A DNA stretch of 64,000 bases, taken from DATKQY01 sp035532475. Its GTDB lineage: Bacteria; Actinomycetota; Acidimicrobiia; Acidimicrobiales; Bog-793. Under the pieces are notes generated by a model. The model did no database searches. It was not told the DNA's origin and worked only from the letters and a program-made list of their open reading frames with translations. Both the position numbers and the translations under genes were made by a program. The stretch lies in assembly GCA_035532475.1 (NCBI GenBank), contig DATKQY010000067.1, positions 1 through 64,000 of the forward strand. The letters run 5' to 3'. Of the stretch, positions 34,027 through 43,233 are shown in pieces; the stretch's first letter is position 1, and every line of letters begins with the position of its first letter.

Positions 34027-35426
34027 GCGACCTCGGCCTCGACATCGCCTCGTCGGGCATCGCCGCGCAGCAGGCGCTGCTCGACACGACGGCGCAGGAC
34101 CTCGCCAACGTCAGCACACCCGGCTACGCGCGCGAGACCGTCAACCTCCAGCCGCTCGCGCCCGCGAGCGCAAACGGCGTCGGCCAGGGAGTGCTCGTCG
34201 GGTCGGTCACCTCGACGACCTCCTCCCTCTACGAGCAGCTCAACATGATCGCCCAGGCGAACCTCGGTGCGGCGAACGAGGCCCAGACGGTGACCTCCTC
34301 GGCCCAGACCGCCTTCCCCGAGCCGGGCTCGAACGGCCTGCAGTCCCAGCTGAGCCAGCTCTGGACGGACATGTCGGCGCTCGCGACCTCGCCGGCGAAC
34401 GCGGCGAGCGCCGACACCGTGATCCGCGACGCGTCGAACGTCGCCGGGATGATGAACCAGATGTCGTCCTCGATGACCGCGACCGCGACCCAGCTCCAGA
34501 ACGACCTCACCGGCTCGGGGTCGGGCCAGGGCGGCCTCATCGGCCAGGTGAACAGCCTGCTGACCCAGGTCGCCCAGCTGAACGCCGGCATCGTCGCCGG
34601 CGGTGGCGGCGGCCTCGACGTCAACACGCTGATGGACCAGCGCCGCAACGACCTCAACCAGCTGGCGAGCATGATCGGCATCCGCACGGCGACGAGCCAG
34701 ACGGGCGCCGTCACGGTGTACTCGGGCGGCATCAGCCTCGTCCAGGACGCGACGGCGACGGCGCTCCAGCCGACCGGCTCGGCGTCGGGCGCGAACCTCG
34801 GCGTCGAGACCTCGGCGGGGGTCGCCCTTGCCCCGGGCGGACAGATCGGCGCGCTGCTCCAGGGCGTGAACACGACGCTGCCGGGCTACCAGAGCCAGCT
34901 CGACGGCGTGGCCGACAAGCTGGCCACCACGCTCAACGCCCTCCAGGCCTCGGGGACGAGCGCCGGTGGGACATCGGGCTCGGCGAACCCGACGCTCTTC
35001 GTCAACCAGGGCTCCTCGACCACCTACACCGCGGGCGCCGGTTCGGCGGCGACGATCGCTGTGAGCGGGGCCTTGCTGGCGAACCCGAGCCTGATCTCGA
35101 CCGCCGCGGGGTCGGTCACCGGGGCGTCGATCGACCCGACGACGATCCAGGCGATGGCCGCGCTCGGCAGCCAGACCGGCGGCCCGGACGACCTCTACCA
35201 GCAGCTCGTCGGGGTGGTCGGCTCCCAGGCGCAGACGGCGCAGAACGCGGCGACGAACGCGCAGGCGCTCTCGTCCTCGACGACGGCCAGCCTCTCGAGC
35301 GTCGAAGGCGTCGACACCAACGAGGAGACGGTCAACATGCTATCGGCACAGCGGGCCTTCCAGGCAACCGCGCAGGTGATCAACTCGATGAACACGAGCT
35401 TCCAGGCCCTGTTGCAGGCGGTGTGA
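34023..35426 (+). CDS. flgK: Flagellar hook-filament junction protein FlgK
   Basis: The 467-residue protein has the FlgK N-terminus (GLDIASSGIAAQQALLDTTA, DLANVSTPGYARETVNL), a mid region with LMDQRRNDLNQLASMIGI, and the C-terminus SVEGVDTNEETVNMLSAQRA plus FQATAQVINSMNTSFQALL. It is the first junction protein between hook and filament. GTG 34023 overlaps the flgN stop. Confidence 0.95.
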   Translation: MSDLGLDIASSGIAAQQALLDTTAQDLANVSTPGYARETVNLQPLAPASANGVGQGVLVGSVTSTTSSLYEQLNMIAQANLGAANEAQTVTSSAQTAFPEPGSNGLQSQLSQLWTDMSALATSPANAASADTVIRDASNVAGMMNQMSSSMTATATQLQNDLTGSGSGQGGLIGQVNSLLTQVAQLNAGIVAGGGGGLDVNTLMDQRRNDLNQLASMIGIRTATSQTGAVTVYSGGISLVQDATATALQPTGSASGANLGVETSAGVALAPGGQIGALLQGVNTTLPGYQSQLDGVADKLATTLNALQASGTSAGGTSGSANPTLFVNQGSSTTYTAGAGSAATIAVSGALLANPSLISTAAGSVTGASIDPTTIQAMAALGSQTGGPDDLYQQLVGVVGSQAQTAQNAATNAQALSSSTTASLSSVEGVDTNEETVNMLSAQRAFQATAQVINSMNTSFQALLQAV

Positions 35427-35427
35427 G

Positions 35428-36321
35428 ATGCGCGTCGCCGACACGACCCTCACCGACACCCTCGCCGGCCAGCTGAACGCCCAGCAGGGGACGATCGCCA
35501 ACCTCGACGCCCAGCTCTCCTCGGGCGTCGCCCTCCAAAAGCCGTCGGACAACCCGATCGCGGTCGTCGACACGATCGGCTACGAACGCCAGATCTCCCA
35601 GCTCGGCGCGACCACCTCGGCGGCGAGCACGGCCTCGTCCTGGCTCGGCATCGCCAACCAGACGGCGAACTCCGTGCTCAACAATCTCCAGTCGGTACGG
35701 ACCCTCGTGCTGCAGGCCCTCAACTCGGGCAGCCAGACCGCGCAGTCCTACAGCGCGATCGCCACCCAGATCCAGGGCCAGGCCCAGAGCCTGCTCGGCC
35801 TGGCGAACACCACCTACGCCGGCACCGCGATCTTCTCGGGCACCGCCGGCGGCTCGTCGGCCTACACCTCGGCCGGCACCTACCAGGGCAACACCACCCC
35901 GTTCACGATCGACCTCGGCAACGGCCAGAAGGTCGCCGCGTCCGTGCCCGGCACGCAGCTCTTCGGCTCCTCGCCGAGCGACGTCTTCACCACGCTGAAG
36001 CAGATCGTCACCGACCTCGGCGGCGCCCCGGGCGGCACGACGGAGACGAACCTGCAGACCGACCTCAACGCCCTGAACGCCAACATCACCCAGGCGACGA
36101 GCGCTTCGGCGAGCCTCGGGGAGGCCGCCCAGCAGGTCCAGACCGTCCAGTCGAGCGCGAGCGCGACGAGCACCCAGGTCCAGACGATCCTCTCGAACAC
36201 GCGTGACGTGAACGTCGCCCAGGTCACGACGCAGCTGCAGGCGGACCTCGCCAACTACCAGGCGGCGCTCTACGCGAGCTCCCAGGCCGTGCCCGAGACG
36301 CTGGCCGCCTTCCTGAAGTGA
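35428..36321 (+). CDS. flgL: Flagellar hook-filament junction protein FlgL
   Basis: The 297-residue protein has flagellin-like ends. The N-terminal helix includes QLSSGVALQKPSDNPIAVVD, and the C-terminal helix includes NTRDVNVAQVTTQLQADLAN and YQAALYASSQA. It is the second junction protein, joining the first flagellin. One base separates it from flgK. Confidence 0.94.
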   Translation: MRVADTTLTDTLAGQLNAQQGTIANLDAQLSSGVALQKPSDNPIAVVDTIGYERQISQLGATTSAASTASSWLGIANQTANSVLNNLQSVRTLVLQALNSGSQTAQSYSAIATQIQGQAQSLLGLANTTYAGTAIFSGTAGGSSAYTSAGTYQGNTTPFTIDLGNGQKVAASVPGTQLFGSSPSDVFTTLKQIVTDLGGAPGGTTETNLQTDLNALNANITQATSASASLGEAAQQVQTVQSSASATSTQVQTILSNTRDVNVAQVTTQLQADLANYQAALYASSQAVPETLAAFLK

Positions 36322-36392
36322 CCTCCCGACCGCTCACCGCCGGCTCCGGCGTCGCCGCGGGGTCGACTAGCCTCGCCGAAAGGACACCCACC

Positions 36393-36860
36393 ATGACCGC
36401 GCTCACCGCGTTGAAGACGCTCCCCGCCGTCGAGCTCGACTTCCCCGCGGGCCTCCCCGGGCTGGAGTCGGCCCGCCACTACCGACTCGAGCCGCTCGGC
36501 TCGGACGGGATCAACGTGTTCGGGAGGCTCGTCTGCCTCGAGGCCGTGCGGTTGCCCGGGACGAGCGAGGTGCGCGAGCTCGCGCTCGTCGTCGCCGCGC
36601 CGGGCCTGCTCTGGCCCGAGTACGCCGTCGAGGTCGACGACGAGTCGGCCGAGCTGCTGCAGCTGGACCGTGCCGGCGACGCCGTCGCCGTCGTGGTCGT
36701 CACGCTCCAAGACGATGTCGCCGACTCGACGGCCAACCTCTTCGCCCCGATCGTGCTCAACCCGGCGCGCGGCCTCGGGGTGCAGGTGGTCCCGCTCGGC
36801 AGCGAGGAGGAGGTCGGTTGGAGCATGCACGCCCCACTGCCCATGCCCACCCCGGCATGA
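36393..36860 (+). CDS. fliW: Flagellar assembly factor FliW
   Basis: The 155-residue protein matches FliW: VELDFPAGLPGLESARHYRL, the ANLFAPIVLNPARGLGVQVV motif and a central LLQLDRAGDAVAVVVVTLQD strand pair. FliW binds either flagellin or CsrA, releasing or blocking CsrA repression of flagellin translation. ATG 36393 is chosen because GAAAGGA lies upstream. TAGCCT at 36369-36374 could be a separate -10 element. csrA follows 31 bases later, the usual pairing. Confidence 0.93.
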   Translation: MTALTALKTLPAVELDFPAGLPGLESARHYRLEPLGSDGINVFGRLVCLEAVRLPGTSEVRELALVVAAPGLLWPEYAVEVDDESAELLQLDRAGDAVAVVVVTLQDDVADSTANLFAPIVLNPARGLGVQVVPLGSEEEVGWSMHAPLPMPTPA

Positions 36861-36891
36861 TCGGGAGCCTGAGCCGCGACGCCGCCGCGCC

Positions 36892-37185
36892 GTGCTGACG
36901 CTCACGCGCTCGGTCGGTGAGCGCATCCTGATCGGCGACGACATCGTGATCGAGGTCCGCGCCGTCCTCGACGGCAAGCAGGTCCGGATCAGCATCGACG
37001 CGCCGCGTCAGGTTCCGATCCATCGCGCCGAGGTGTTCGAGGCGGTCTCTCGCGCCAACCTCGACGCCCTCACGACGAGCCGGAACCCCGACGCCCTGGT
37101 CCGCTCGATGCGGGCGGCCAAGCGCTCGAACGAGCGGCCGGGCTCGGGCGTGCCGGCGGCGCCGGGGGCGAGCGCCGACACCTGA
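36892..37185 (+). CDS. csrA: Carbon storage regulator CsrA, with a C-terminal extension
   Basis: The 97-residue protein starts at GTG 36892 with LTLTRSVGERILIGDDIVIE and contains VRISIDAPRQVPIHRAEVFE, the RNA-binding dimer core with the conserved Arg near residue 44. The family core is about 60 residues; here about 30 extra basic and then polar residues follow. CsrA binds GGA motifs in mRNA leaders, classically that of flagellin. Its neighbour FliW is the expected antagonist. Confidence 0.94.
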   Translation: MLTLTRSVGERILIGDDIVIEVRAVLDGKQVRISIDAPRQVPIHRAEVFEAVSRANLDALTTSRNPDALVRSMRAAKRSNERPGSGVPAAPGASADT

Positions 37186-37207
37186 GCCAGCTTGCCGGGC
37201 CCGAGCC

Positions 37208-38962
37208 TCAGGCTGCGGCGAGGTGCGCGCTCAACAGTCCCGCCGGGTCGTCGAACCACTCCTCGTGGCGAGCGCCGTGCCCGAGGAGTCGGATCGCCTC
37301 GAGCGGGCCGGCCACCTCGACGGGGCGGCGTGCCGCGAGGCAGGCCACGACGCCGAGGTAGAGGTAGTCCGGGTGCGAGGGGAAGTCGCGGGCGAAGGCG
37401 ACGGCGACGTCGGCGGCGTCATCGGCACGCGAGGCGGCGAGCAGCGAGAGCACGATCCAGCGTCCGAGGACGGCCTGCTCGTTTCGGGCCGCGTGCTGGC
37501 ACTCGGCGACGAACAGCTCGAGGGCTTCCTCCGGGCGCCGTCGGCGCAGCAGCTCCAGACCCACCTGGTAATTGGAGTCCTCCACCGGCTGGCTGCTGCG
37601 CGCCGGGAGGTAGGCGCGGGTCGTGCCCTCGGCGCCGTCGGCACGTCGCGCGACGACGCGCCAGCGGAAGACGCGGTGGCCGGAGACCGCGGGCTGGGAG
37701 ACCGGGATGGCGAGCTCCCTCGTCGCGCACGAAGCGAGGCGGACGTCGAAGGCCAGCCGATCCTCGAGACGCTCGAAGCTCACGCCCTCGAGATTGACGC
37801 TGAACGGCCCGAGCGGCGCCGCCCGGTCGTGGTCGCGAAGCGTCTCCCGGTAGAAGCCGAGGAGGCCCGAGGCGACACGCGGCCACGAGCACGCCTCCGC
37901 CGTCTCGAGCCCGCGCCGGGCGAGCCCGGCCGCGAGCGCCGGGTCGTCGAGGATGCGCTCGACCGACTCGGCGAGACCCTCGATGTCGCCGATCTCGGCC
38001 AGGAGGACGTTCTCGGTGTCGCGGGCGTAGGCGAGCACGCCGGGATTGGCGGTGGAGACGACCGGCGTCCCCGCCGCCATGGCCTCGAGCGGCGAGAGCG
38101 CGAACGACTCAAAGCGTGAGCAGCACACGAAGACGTCGGCCTGCTGGTAGCAGCGGGCCAGCTCCGCCTGGGCGGCCGCCACGACCAGCTCGCCGAAAGG
38201 CTCCCCCACCGGGGGGCTCGGCGTGGCCCACACGATCCGCACACCGGGGCGGAGGCGGCCGAGCAGGCGTGCCAGGCGCCGAGCCTCTTCGAACCCCTTG
38301 TAGGCGTGGCCGTCCCAGCCGACGAAGAGCACCGTCGGGCTCGGCGGGCGGGCGAGGTCGGGCGGCCGACGGAACGTCGCGACGTCGACCCCGTGCGGTA
38401 CTGCGACGGCGTCCACGCCGTAGCGCACGGCGAGCGCCGATATCGCCGCGTCGCCGACGGCGATCGTGGCATGCGCGGCGCGCAGGGAAGCCTCGATGAC
38501 GCTCAGCACGTGCGCCGGGACGTCGTCGTAGAGATGGAAGTCGCCCTGTTCGAAGTGGATCACGGGTGCGATGGCGAGGTTGCGCGCCGGGAGCACGAAC
38601 TCCCAGTAGCCAGCGACGATGACGTCGCACGGCGGGATGGCCTCCTCGACGGGCTCGCCGAAGGGCACGCGCTCGAAAGTCGGCCGCAGCGGGAACCAGC
38701 TCGGGTGCGGGAAGTGCGAGACGACCGTGATCTTGGCGCCGAGCGCCGCCAGGTGGTTGGCGTGCTCGAGCAGCACGCGCGCGCCCTCACCCGGGGAGGT
38801 GCGCGGCAGGAGGTAGACGATGTGGAGGGACGCGTCGTCGCGTTCCTCCGAGCGACGGACCGGAGGGAGCGAGCCCTCGGCGAGTCGCGCCGCGGCGAGC
38901 AGGTCCTCGATACGGGCCGCGGCCGTGACGTCGGCGGGGTTCGGCAGCGATGACGGCTTCAT
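37208..38962 (-). CDS. GT4-family glycosyltransferase with a C-terminal extension, in the fliS operon
   Basis: The 584-residue protein has a Rossmann N-terminal half (LHIVYLLPRTSPGEGARVLL) and a GT4 C-terminal half with VLFVGWDGHAYKGFEEARRL, the ADVFVCCSRFESFALSPLEA segment (E-x7-E nucleotide-sugar site) and AMAAGTPVVSTANPG. The last 170 residues add a small beta region and a helical, TPR-like tail (NYQVGLELLRRRRPEEALEL). It retains the sugar from an activated donor. Its ATG overlaps the FliT-like gene stop, placing it in the fliD-fliS operon, so a role in filament or flagellin glycosylation is likely. It converges with csrA with a 22-base gap. Confidence 0.88.
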   Translation of the reverse strand: MKPSSLPNPADVTAAARIEDLLAAARLAEGSLPPVRRSEERDDASLHIVYLLPRTSPGEGARVLLEHANHLAALGAKITVVSHFPHPSWFPLRPTFERVPFGEPVEEAIPPCDVIVAGYWEFVLPARNLAIAPVIHFEQGDFHLYDDVPAHVLSVIEASLRAAHATIAVGDAAISALAVRYGVDAVAVPHGVDVATFRRPPDLARPPSPTVLFVGWDGHAYKGFEEARRLARLLGRLRPGVRIVWATPSPPVGEPFGELVVAAAQAELARCYQQADVFVCCSRFESFALSPLEAMAAGTPVVSTANPGVLAYARDTENVLLAEIGDIEGLAESVERILDDPALAAGLARRGLETAEACSWPRVASGLLGFYRETLRDHDRAAPLGPFSVNLEGVSFERLEDRLAFDVRLASCATRELAIPVSQPAVSGHRVFRWRVVARRADGAEGTTRAYLPARSSQPVEDSNYQVGLELLRRRRPEEALELFVAECQHAARNEQAVLGRWIVLSLLAASRADDAADVAVAFARDFPSHPDYLYLGVVACLAARRPVEVAGPLEAIRLLGHGARHEEWFDDPAGLLSAHLAAA

Positions 38963-39246
38963 AGCGCCTCGTCGACGAAGTGGCGCCGGACGCCGGTGCG
39001 GGCGCGGTACTCGAGCTTGCGCCTCGCACCGATGATCTCGACCTTGCGCCGCTCCCCCGCCAGGATGATCCGTTGGGTCTCGGTGACGAGCTCCAGCGCG
39101 CGCACCGCCAGCTCGGCAGGCACGACACCCTCGGGGCGGGCGAGCGCCTGCCCCCCCGGGGCGGCTCCCTCCTCGATCGCCGCCCGGGCCTGGTCCAGAT
39201 ATGCGGCGAAGGAGTCGAGGTAGTCAGCCCACGGCGACGGTGACAC
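38959..39246 (-). CDS. Small FliT-like protein downstream of fliS, function unproven
   Basis: The 95-residue, largely helical protein begins SPSPWADYLDSFAAYLDQAR and has a basic C-terminal half (ERRKVEIIGARRKLEYRART). Short helical proteins in this position, next to fliS and fliD, are usually FliT-type chaperones, but I see no clear FliT sequence signature. The GTG start overlaps the fliS end by 23 bases and its stop overlaps the GT4 ATG, so translation is coupled on both sides. Confidence 0.6.
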   Translation of the reverse strand: MSPSPWADYLDSFAAYLDQARAAIEEGAAPGGQALARPEGVVPAELAVRALELVTETQRIILAGERRKVEIIGARRKLEYRARTGVRRHFVDEAL

Positions 39247-39652
39247 TCGTCGCCTCTCGCTCGGCCTCCTGCGCGAGCACCGCGTTCACCGCCTGGGTCC
39301 ACGCCCGGTGCAACGGACCGACGATGGCCGCGCACGTGGCCAGCGGGGTCGCGTCCTTGTCCATGTTCGCCCGGACGAGCTCGTGCTCGAGCATGTCGTA
39401 GAGGAGGATGAGGTCCTCGCCGCCCTGGAAGAGCTCGGGCTGCAGGCTCGTCCGCAGCACGCGGACGATCCGCTGCGCGTGCATCAGCGCCTCATGCGCG
39501 CCGGCGATGTCGCGCGAGACGATGTGCTCGCGGCCGAGCTCGATGTCGAGTGCGAGGCGGTCGTAGAGCTTGACGATGAGCATCGGTCCGGAGACCGTGT
39601 TCGAGGCCGTCGACGCGTACCTGCCCGCGGCGTCGCTGTCCGTTGCTGGCAT
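39224..39652 (-). CDS. fliS: Flagellin chaperone FliS
   Basis: The 142-residue helical protein matches FliS: AAGRYASTASNTVSGPMLIV, KLYDRLALDIELGREHIV and LILLYDMLEHELVRANM. FliS binds the C-terminal helix of flagellin and keeps it unfolded for export. It follows fliD by 16 bases. Confidence 0.94.
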   Translation of the reverse strand: MPATDSDAAGRYASTASNTVSGPMLIVKLYDRLALDIELGREHIVSRDIAGAHEALMHAQRIVRVLRTSLQPELFQGGEDLILLYDMLEHELVRANMDKDATPLATCAAIVGPLHRAWTQAVNAVLAQEAEREATSVTVAVG

Positions 39653-39668
39653 GGTGCGCCCTCCTTGA

Positions 39669-42251
39669 CTAGCCGCCCGTCGTGCCCGAAGGCGACGAGG
39701 ACGACGACGATGTGACCTGTGTCCCGCCGGCGGTGAGCGCCGACAGCAAGCCGCTGGACGAGCCCCCGAAGGCGCTCGTGATGTACGCGCTCTCGGCTTT
39801 GAGCGCCGTGAGCGTCGTCTCCAAGTTGTTGAACTCCTGGGTGAGGGCCGCCTGCTGCTCGACGACGATCTGCTGCTCGATGCTCACTTGCGATCCCACC
39901 TCCTGCTGGTTGCTCTGCAGGTTGGCGATCGTCGAGGTGATCTGGCCCCCCGGGGAGGCGAGGACCTGGGCCGCGACCGTCGCCACGCCCTGGGCGAGCC
40001 CGGGTGCGTACGTGAAGGTCCCGATCGGGGTCGACGAGGTGATGCCGGGCGTGGCGACCCGAAGCGAGAGCCCGGCGAGCGTCGGGTCGGCCGAGGGCGC
40101 CGAGAGGTACTGGCCCGAACCCGTCGCGGCGACGCCGTTGATGGTCCCGGCGACGTCGGTCCCGCTGAAGGGCGAGGCGGAGTCGAGGCCGAGCTGGTCC
40201 GACCCGGAGGACGAGACGCTGAAGCTCACCGCCGAGCCGTAGTTCGCCGAGGTGATCTGGACGCTCGAGGTCGATCCCTGCGTGACGACCTGCGCGGAGA
40301 GGTTGAGGCCGGCGGCGGCGAAGGCGCCGTCGAGCCCCTGGGCGACCGCCGTGAGGGACTCGTTCGCGGCGATGCCGTAGCTCGCGTTGGTGCCGCCGGA
40401 GCTGACCGTGTAGGTCTCCGCCGCGCCGACCGTCGCGGCGGGCGAGGAGAAGGTCGCCGTGCCGGTGTCCGTCGCCTGGGCCGCCGACTGGCTGAGGGAG
40501 ACCGCATAGGAACCGGGCTGGCTGGAGTCGGTCGCGAAGGAGAAGGTGACGTCGCTCGGCGCGGCCGGGCCGGCGGGCGTGAAGGAGCCGCCCTGGGTGA
40601 ACAGGGAGGCGATCTTCGTCGGGTTCTGCTGGAAGTCCTGGGCGAAGGTCGTCGCGTTGAAGTTGAGCGTCCCGTTGCTGTTCAGCGAGAGGCCGGCCGC
40701 GCTCCCAGCGCTCGTGCCGTCGTTCAGGCCGGACGTCCCGATCGCCTGGCCGACGGTCGACAGGATCCGCTGCGCCAGGCTCTCGAGCGCCACGTCACCG
40801 TTGAGCGGGCCGGCCGTCTTCGACTGGGGGTCATAGGCGACGTCGCCCGCGATCGCCTGGAGCACGGTGTTGGCGGAGTTGACGAAGCTCTGCACCTGCG
40901 CAGCCGCGGCCTGGCCGTCGGCGCCGACGGTCACGGTGACCGGTGCGGACGACGTCGAGGCGAGGTTGATGCTCACGCCGGGCATCAGGCCGGTCACGGT
41001 GTTGGAGGACGAGTGGACCTGGTAGCCGCCCGCCCCGCCGAGGCTCACCACCGCGTCCTGGCCGGCCGTCGTCGTCTGCAGCGCGCCGAGGCCTGAGCCG
41101 GCGAAGGCGGACGGGTCGATCGACACGTCGTTCGCCGCGCCGGTGGTGTTGGAGGCGACCTCCAGCGCGAACTGGTTCTGACCCACCTGGAGCGCCTGGG
41201 CCGTGACGCCGACGCCCGAGCCGTTGATGGCGGAGACCACCGAGGAGAGCGACCCGTTGCCGACCGAGACGTTCTGGGCGGTGATGCTGCCGATCTGGAG
41301 CCCGCCCGGTGAGAGCTGGGCCACGACGCTGCCGCCCGAGCCCGAGGCGAGGGTGACGGCCGTCTGGCCGCTGGCGGCGATGTCTGTGACGGTGGTCGCG
41401 GTGCCGTCCACGGTGACGATCCCGTTGGTGCCGTTGACGGCGCTGCCCGCCGAGAGCCCGAGCGCGGCGTTGGCCGAGCCGCTGTTGACCTGGAGGGAGG
41501 CCTGCGATCCCTGCTCGACGGTCGCGAGCTGGAGCATGCCGTTCTGGCCGACCGACGCCGAGAGCAGGCCGCCGCTCGACGTGGTCACCGCCGCCGCCAG
41601 CTGCTGCTCGGTGTAGGAGCCGGCCGCCAGGGTGAAGGAGTGCTGGGTGCCGTCGATCGACACCGACAGCTGGTCGTTCGAGCCGGTGACGATGCTCGTC
41701 GTCGAGGAGAGTGCGCTCGTGCCCGTGACGGTCGCTCCCGCCGATGCCTGGGTGACGGCGATGGTGTGCGCGCCGAGCGCGAGGCCGCTCCCCGAGAGCG
41801 AGGCGATGCCGAGTCCGGAGCCGCCCGACGCGAGGAGGAGGTTGCCGCTCGCGACGACGTCGCTGGCGGAGGCGACCGTCCCCGAGGAGACGAGCGTGTC
41901 CGCCGCGGCGAGCTGGACGACGCTGAAGGTCGTCGACCCGGCGACGGCGCCCGGGCCGGTCGTGGCCGTCGCGACCGCAGAGTTCGAGGAGCTGGCCGAG
42001 ACGTCGCTCGCGAACGCGTTCGGCGTGCTGATCGCGTCCGCCGAGGTCTGGAGCGAGGTGAGCTGGCTCTGCAGGTTCTGGTAGGCGGCGATCTTCGTGC
42101 CGAGCGCCGTCTGCTGGTTCTCGAGGTCGATGAGGGGCGCCTCGTCGATCTGGAGGTAGGCGCTGATGATCTGGGTGGTCGGGAGCCCCGAGGAGATGCC
42201 GCCGATGGAGACGGGCGGCGCGCTGGAGCTGGAGATGGGTGACACGGTCAT
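39669..42251 (-). CDS. fliD: Flagellar filament cap protein FliD, unusually long
   Basis: The 860-residue protein has the FliD N-terminus (VSIGGISSGLPTTQIISAYL, ENQQTALGTKIAAYQNLQSQ) and C-terminus (QEVGSQVSIEQQIVVEQQAA, LTQEFNNLETTLTALKAES). The middle holds flagellin_IN motifs and Ser/Thr/Gly-rich beta domains, including two similar stretches of the kind QASLQVNSGSANAALGLSAG. FliD proteins usually have about 450-700 residues, so the surface domain is expanded. It is rich in Ser and Thr and could carry glycans. ATG 42251 lies downstream of the fliC terminator. Confidence 0.93.
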   Translation of the reverse strand: MTVSPISSSSAPPVSIGGISSGLPTTQIISAYLQIDEAPLIDLENQQTALGTKIAAYQNLQSQLTSLQTSADAISTPNAFASDVSASSSNSAVATATTGPGAVAGSTTFSVVQLAAADTLVSSGTVASASDVVASGNLLLASGGSGLGIASLSGSGLALGAHTIAVTQASAGATVTGTSALSSTTSIVTGSNDQLSVSIDGTQHSFTLAAGSYTEQQLAAAVTTSSGGLLSASVGQNGMLQLATVEQGSQASLQVNSGSANAALGLSAGSAVNGTNGIVTVDGTATTVTDIAASGQTAVTLASGSGGSVVAQLSPGGLQIGSITAQNVSVGNGSLSSVVSAINGSGVGVTAQALQVGQNQFALEVASNTTGAANDVSIDPSAFAGSGLGALQTTTAGQDAVVSLGGAGGYQVHSSSNTVTGLMPGVSINLASTSSAPVTVTVGADGQAAAAQVQSFVNSANTVLQAIAGDVAYDPQSKTAGPLNGDVALESLAQRILSTVGQAIGTSGLNDGTSAGSAAGLSLNSNGTLNFNATTFAQDFQQNPTKIASLFTQGGSFTPAGPAAPSDVTFSFATDSSQPGSYAVSLSQSAAQATDTGTATFSSPAATVGAAETYTVSSGGTNASYGIAANESLTAVAQGLDGAFAAAGLNLSAQVVTQGSTSSVQITSANYGSAVSFSVSSSGSDQLGLDSASPFSGTDVAGTINGVAATGSGQYLSAPSADPTLAGLSLRVATPGITSSTPIGTFTYAPGLAQGVATVAAQVLASPGGQITSTIANLQSNQQEVGSQVSIEQQIVVEQQAALTQEFNNLETTLTALKAESAYITSAFGGSSSGLLSALTAGGTQVTSSSSSSPSGTTGG

Positions 42252-42277
42252 CGAGACGTCCCCTCGTAGCGGCGGCG

Positions 42278-42305
42278 CCTCCGGGGCCGGTGTCGGCCCC
42301 GGAGG
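42278..42305 (-). terminator. Strong stem-loop between fliC and fliD
   Basis: CCTCCGGGGCCG (42278-42289) and CGGCCCCGGAGG (42294-42305) form a perfect 12-base-pair stem with a 4-base loop. It sits 48 bases after the fliC stop on the minus strand. It would raise the fliC:fliD ratio by partial termination. No long T-run follows. A smaller GTGAGCC-GCAA-GGCTCAC stem (42339-42356) covers the fliC stop codon. Confidence 0.75.
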
Positions 42306-42352
42306 CGGTCGCTTCTCACAGTGCTCGCGTTGGGATCAGTGAGCCGCAAGGC

Positions 42353-43180
42353 TCACGGGATGAGCTTGAGGGCGAGCTGCGGCAGCTGCTGGGCCTGAGC
42401 CAGCACGGAGACGCCGGACTGCTCGAGGATCTGCAGCGAGGTGAACTGCGACGTCGCCTGTGCCACGTTCACGTCGACCAGGTTGGCGTGCGCCGAGGTC
42501 AGGTTCTGCTGGGCAACGGTGACGTTGTTCGCCAGCGCCTGGATCTGGTTCTGCGCCGAGCCGATCGACGCCGCCGAGGAGGCCAGCGTGTTGATGGCCG
42601 TCTGCACGAGGCTCATCGCCTGGGCGGCGAAGGTGATCGACGAGAGGCTCGCCGACTGCAGGCCGAGGGCGGTGGCCGTCGAGCTGACCATGCTGACCGT
42701 CACCTGGTCGGTCGTGGTGTCGCTCGGACCCACCTGGAACGTCAGCACCGCGTTCGAACCGTTCAGCAGGCTGATGCCCGAGTACTCGGTCGAGTTGGCG
42801 ATCTGGGTCAGCTGGTTCTGGAGCGCCGTGAACTGCTGCTGGTCGGCGCTGGACGCCGTCGTGTTCAGCGAGACGTTGGAGTTGGCCGCCTGGGTGGCCA
42901 GGGTGTTCATCTGCTGCAGGATCGAGGCCTGCTGGTTGAGAGCGCCCTGCGCCGTCTGGAGCACCGACACCGCGTTCTGCGCGTTGGAGATCGAGGCGCC
43001 GTAGCCGTTGATCTCGTACTGCAGGGACTGTGCGATGGCGTAGCCCGCCGGGTTGTCCGCGGCCGTCTGGATCTGCAGTCCCGAAGAGAGCTGCGAGACC
43101 GCGGTCGACATCTGGTTCGTCGTCGCGTTGAGGTTGTTCTGTGCCCCGAGCGCCGCGATGTTGTCGTTGATCATCAGCAT
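42353..43180 (-). CDS. fliC: Flagellin FliC, minimal form
   Basis: The 275-residue protein is built of the conserved ends: N-terminal D0/D1 with MLMINDNIAALGAQNNLNAT, LSSGLQIQTAADNPAGYAIA and C-terminal VNVAQATSQFTSLQILEQSG plus SVLAQAQQLPQLALKLI. Almost no D2/D3 surface domain is present. ATG 43180 follows AAGGAGGA (43189-43196). It is the filament subunit and the probable target of the nearby glycosyltransferases, of FliS, FliW and CsrA. Ser/Thr-rich D1 loops around residues 100-190 are the likely modified surface. Confidence 0.96.
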   Translation of the reverse strand: MLMINDNIAALGAQNNLNATTNQMSTAVSQLSSGLQIQTAADNPAGYAIAQSLQYEINGYGASISNAQNAVSVLQTAQGALNQQASILQQMNTLATQAANSNVSLNTTASSADQQQFTALQNQLTQIANSTEYSGISLLNGSNAVLTFQVGPSDTTTDQVTVSMVSSTATALGLQSASLSSITFAAQAMSLVQTAINTLASSAASIGSAQNQIQALANNVTVAQQNLTSAHANLVDVNVAQATSQFTSLQILEQSGVSVLAQAQQLPQLALKLIP

Positions 43181-43233
43181 TTCAGTTGTCCTCCTTGACA
43201 TGGATCCCGGGCCCGCACTGCGCCCCGGAGGGG

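Noticed and set aside
36318..36392. Upstream extension of fliW to 36318
   Set aside because: The ribosome site GAAAGGA and the conserved start of the family both point to ATG 36393.
42241..42360. A separate flagellar-sigma promoter for fliD
   Set aside because: No CTCAA-N18-CGTTAG-like pair is visible between fliC and fliD; read-through past the stem-loop is the simpler reading.
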